Source: Microbacterium sp. MM2322 (GTDB lineage: Bacteria; Actinomycetota; Actinomycetes; Actinomycetales; Microbacteriaceae). Taken from it: a stretch of DNA of 64,000 bases. This document shows positions 61,632-64,000 of this stretch, one piece after another (position 1 is the first letter of the stretch; each line of letters begins with the position of its first letter). The stretch lies in contig NZ_OZ075067.1 in NCBI RefSeq assembly GCF_964186585.1, positions 1,054,001 to 1,118,000 of the forward strand, written 5' to 3'. A model generated the notes under the pieces. That model ran no database searches. It saw nothing but the letters and a program-made list of their open reading frames with translations, and was not told where the DNA came from. The position numbers and the translations under genes were made by a program.

Positions 61632-62594
61632 GTGCCGACTTCTCTCCCCGACCTGTCCGTCGCCGAACTTCGGATCGTGAAGGCCGTCGGCGACACCGGC
61701 TCCGTGACCGCCGCCGCCGTCGCACTCGGCTACAGCCAGCCCGCCGTGAGTCAACAGCTCCGCCGCCTCGAGTCGCGGCTCGGCATGGCGGTGGTGGAAC
61801 GCGTCGGCAGACGGATGCGGCTCACCGAAGCCGGCCGCATTCTCGCTCGCCACGCCGCCTCCATCACGACCGCGCTCGGGGCGGTCGCCGGCGAACTCGC
61901 CGATCTGAGCGGGGGCAGAACGGGGACGGTGCGACTCGTCGGGTTCCCTTCCGCGTCGCCGACCGTGCTGCCCCGGCTGATGCGACGCCTCGCCGAAACC
62001 GACCCGGGCGTGTCCCTCACCTACGTGGAGGCGGAGCCGCCGGAAGCGGTCGCGGCTGTCCGGGCCGATCGCGCGGACATCGCGCTGACCTTCAGCCATC
62101 CGGGTGGGGGCACGGATGCCCACGGTGACAGCATCCGCGGACTCGACGCTCGCCGCATCGGCGCGGAGGATCTCCTGCTGGTCCTGCCCGACGGCCACCC
62201 CCGGACCTCGGACGACGTCGTCGAACTCGAAGCCCTCGCCGCCGACGACTGGATCGCGGGGTGTCCGCGGTGCCGCAGCCACCTGCTCGACTCCTGCTCG
62301 CGAGCCGGGTTCCTTCCCCGCATCCGCTTCGAGACGGACAACGTGGCGGCCGTCGAGCAGCTCGTCGCCCAGCGGGTGGGGGTCGCCACGCTGCCCCGAT
62401 TGGCAGTGGCATCCTTCCCGCTCGTCGACGGTGTCACCACGCGCCCGCTGGCCTCCGGAGACCGGCGGGAGTTGCACGCGGTGTCGGCGCGAGGCGCGGC
62501 ACGTGTCCCCGCCGTCGCGACCGTGCTTCGCCACCTCGAATCCGCCGTCGCGGAGATGACCATGCCAGGGCCGGAGGCCTCCCGATCGAAGTAG
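61632..62594 (+). CDS. LysR family transcriptional regulator
   Basis: A 320-aa regulator. The winged HTH (VTAAAVALGYSQPAVSQQLRRLESRLG, in two parts, at about 24-50) is followed by a LysR effector domain with TVRLVGFPSASPTVLP. The start is either GTG 61632 (short, leaderless) or ATG 61605 (nine residues longer); the latter lies inside the probable operator, so I prefer 61632. The likely target is the divergent aminotransferase gene. Confidence 0.87.
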   Translation: MPTSLPDLSVAELRIVKAVGDTGSVTAAAVALGYSQPAVSQQLRRLESRLGMAVVERVGRRMRLTEAGRILARHAASITTALGAVAGELADLSGGRTGTVRLVGFPSASPTVLPRLMRRLAETDPGVSLTYVEAEPPEAVAAVRADRADIALTFSHPGGGTDAHGDSIRGLDARRIGAEDLLLVLPDGHPRTSDDVVELEALAADDWIAGCPRCRSHLLDSCSRAGFLPRIRFETDNVAAVEQLVAQRVGVATLPRLAVASFPLVDGVTTRPLASGDRRELHAVSARGAARVPAVATVLRHLESAVAEMTMPGPEASRSK

Positions 62595-62604
62595 GGTGAG
62601 CCCC

Positions 62605-63591
62605 ATGCATCAGCGTCCCCTCGCCGCCACCGGCCGTTCCGTATCCTCGATCGGCCTCGGTACGTGGCAGCTCGGGGCCGACTGGGGAGACGTCTCCGAA
62701 GCCGATGCGCTCGACGTGCTCGCGACCTCGGTCGAGGCGGGCGTCACCCTCTTCGACACCGCCGACGTCTACGGCGACGGACGCAGTGAGACCCTGATCG
62801 GCCGCTTCCTCTCCTCTCACCCCGGGCACGGTGTCACGGTCGCCACCAAGATGGGCCGTCGCATGGACCAGGTTCCCGAGAACTACACCGCCGCCAACTT
62901 CCGCGCGTGGACCGACCGCTCCCGCACCAACCTGGGCGTCGACACCCTCGACCTCGTGCAGTTGCACTGCCCGCCGTCCGCGGTGATCGACGCCGACGAG
63001 ACGTACGACGCGCTCGACGCCCTCGTCGCCGACGGTGCGATCGCCGCCTACGGCGTCTCGGTCGAGACCTGCGCACAGGCGCTCTCCGCCATCTCGCGTC
63101 CCGGGGTGACGAATGTGCAGATCATCGTCAACCCCTTCCGACTCAAGCCGCTCGACGAGGTCCTCCCCGCCGCTGACGCCGCAGGCGTGGCGATCTTCGC
63201 TCGCGTCCCGCTCGCCTCGGGCCTGCTGAGTGGCCGATACACGGCTGCGACCTCGTTCGCCGGCAACGATCACCGCTCCTACAACCGCAACGGCGAAGCC
63301 TTCGATCGGGGCGAGACGTTCTCCGGAGTGGACTACGAGACCGGGCTCGTCGCAGCGGAAGAATTGAGCGCTGCTCTCCCCGAGGGGGTGTCTCTCCCGG
63401 CGGCATCCCTCGCCTGGATCGCGTCCCGTCCCGGTGTCACCTCCGTCATCCCCGGAGCGCGCACAACGGCCCAGGCGCAGTCGAATGCGGCGGCGGGTCT
63501 GATCGACCCCGCGACCCTCGAGACGTTCGCCGCCGCGGTCGTCGACGTCTACGACCGGAGGCTGCGGGCCGACATCCACCCGCAGTGGTGA
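62605..63591 (+). CDS. Aldo/keto reductase
   Basis: A 328-aa TIM-barrel oxidoreductase that reduces aldehydes or ketones with NADPH. The catalytic set is visible: Asp and Tyr in DTADVYGDG, Lys in VATKMGRR and His in LVQLHCPP. SVIPGARTTAQAQSN is the C-terminal cofactor loop. ATG 62605 lies 7 nt after TAGGGT, which overlaps the LysR stop codon; the GTG at 62596 is less likely. Confidence 0.9.
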   Translation: MHQRPLAATGRSVSSIGLGTWQLGADWGDVSEADALDVLATSVEAGVTLFDTADVYGDGRSETLIGRFLSSHPGHGVTVATKMGRRMDQVPENYTAANFRAWTDRSRTNLGVDTLDLVQLHCPPSAVIDADETYDALDALVADGAIAAYGVSVETCAQALSAISRPGVTNVQIIVNPFRLKPLDEVLPAADAAGVAIFARVPLASGLLSGRYTAATSFAGNDHRSYNRNGEAFDRGETFSGVDYETGLVAAEELSAALPEGVSLPAASLAWIASRPGVTSVIPGARTTAQAQSNAAAGLIDPATLETFAAAVVDVYDRRLRADIHPQW

Positions 63592-63596
63592 TCGCC

Positions 63597-63619
63597 GGGG
63601 TGGGGATGCTGCCCACCCC
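63597..63619 (+). terminator. Hairpin after the aldo/keto reductase
   Basis: GGGGTGGG (63597-63604) pairs with CCCACCCC (63612-63619) across a 7-nt loop. There is no T-run. It fits a terminator separating the reductase from the DUF1905 gene. Confidence 0.5.
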
Positions 63620-63648
63620 CGCTTGCGAGAAGTCGCTACCGTGACGGC

Positions 63649-63945
63649 ATGATCGTCGACGTCGCTGGGGTCCTCTTCCGCTGGGAATCGCGGAGGGACG
63701 ACTGGTACTTCGTGCCGCTCTCTGAAGAGGTGAGCGCCGACATCCGTGACGTCCCGCGCCCGGGACGCGGCTTCGGGTCGGTGCCGGTGCAGGTCACGAT
63801 CGGCTCGTCGACGTGGCGGACGTCGGTCTTCCCCGACGCGGGCCGCGGGGTGTACGTCCTCCCGCTGAAACGGGCGGTCCGCGAACGCGAAGGCATCTCG
63901 GACGGAGACACGGTCCGCGCTCGGCTCGACGTTGTCGACGGCTGA
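63649..63945 (+). CDS. DUF1905 domain protein
   Basis: A 98-aa protein made only of a DUF1905 beta-barrel-like domain (FRWESRRDDWYFVPLSEEVS, then FGSVPVQVTIGSSTW and GVYVLPLKRAVREREGISDGD). Function unknown. Such domains also occur fused to YdeI-like regions. ATG 63649 is 6 nt after TACCGT, as in other leaderless genes here. Confidence 0.85.
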   Translation: MIVDVAGVLFRWESRRDDWYFVPLSEEVSADIRDVPRPGRGFGSVPVQVTIGSSTWRTSVFPDAGRGVYVLPLKRAVREREGISDGDTVRARLDVVDG

Positions 63946-63949
63946 GGTC

Positions 63950-64000
63950 GTGTTCGCCCCGTTCATCGGCGCCCTGGGACCGGTCGCCGTCGTCGCCGTG
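63950..64000 (+). CDS. Possible start of a further gene (partial)
   Basis: From GTG 63950 the frame reads VFAPFIGALGPVAVVAV up to the window edge, hydrophobic and protein-like; a TTG at 63932 in the same frame would give a longer start overlapping DUF1905. It could be the first helix of a membrane protein, but seventeen residues do not allow a call. Confidence 0.25.
   Translation, partial: MFAPFIGALGPVAVVAV

Overview
The window is chromosomal DNA of a high-GC actinobacterium, most likely Microbacterium or a close relative (Microbacteriaceae). This rests on the 16S rRNA sequence, the actinobacterial insertion in 23S rRNA, strong G/C in third codon positions, GTG and ATG starts in long ATGA/GTGA-overlapped operons, and gene order (recN-pyrG-NUDIX-xerD-parA-scpAB-rluB-tyrA-cmk-der). 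I see no phage, insertion sequence, integrase island or CRISPR array.

Layout. 1-3931: a divergent AAA ATPase fragment, then an ABC-2 exporter pair and an epimerase. 3939-11929: the arginine operon argC-argJ-argB-argD-argF-membrane acyltransferase-argH, preceded by what looks like a leaderless 24-residue arginine-rich leader peptide. 12014-13736: a SatD-type regulator with a DUF3307-like membrane protein under a dyad-bearing promoter, then a glyoxalase. 13769-20945: tyrS, then a complete 16S-23S-5S rRNA operon with leader, processing stem and terminator. 20977-37562: a protein with about thirty decapeptide repeats, a HAD phosphatase, a 54-aa protein, tlyA, nadK, recN, pyrG, a NUDIX hydrolase, xerD, parA, scpA, scpB, rluB, tyrA, cmk and der; this is housekeeping DNA repair, nucleotide and chromosome segregation functions. 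37563-41992: a large palindrome, a NUDIX/PIN-like fusion, small proteins, a macro-domain hydrolase, tRNA-Pro(GGG) and a membrane-anchored molybdopterin oxidoreductase. 42096-51943: a self-contained fructan-utilisation operon (LacI regulator, Opp/Dpp-type ABC importer, cytoplasmic and Tat-exported GH32 enzymes). 51981-64000: a 903-aa membrane/coiled-coil protein, MFS transporter, quinone oxidoreductase, two uncharacterised proteins, a cation/proton antiporter with an apparent frameshift, a class V aminotransferase divergent from a LysR regulator, an aldo/keto reductase and a DUF1905 protein.

How genes work together. In the fructan operon the secreted GH32 would cut polymer outside, the ABC system import oligomers, the internal GH32 release fructose, and the LacI protein close the loop through two TAACCCGGGTTA operators in its own promoter. 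In the arginine operon the genes are translationally coupled; no argR or argG lies in the window, so a ribosome-sensing leader peptide is an attractive regulator. Thirteen start codons sit 6-8 nt after a TAnnnT hexamer, pointing to widespread leaderless transcription.
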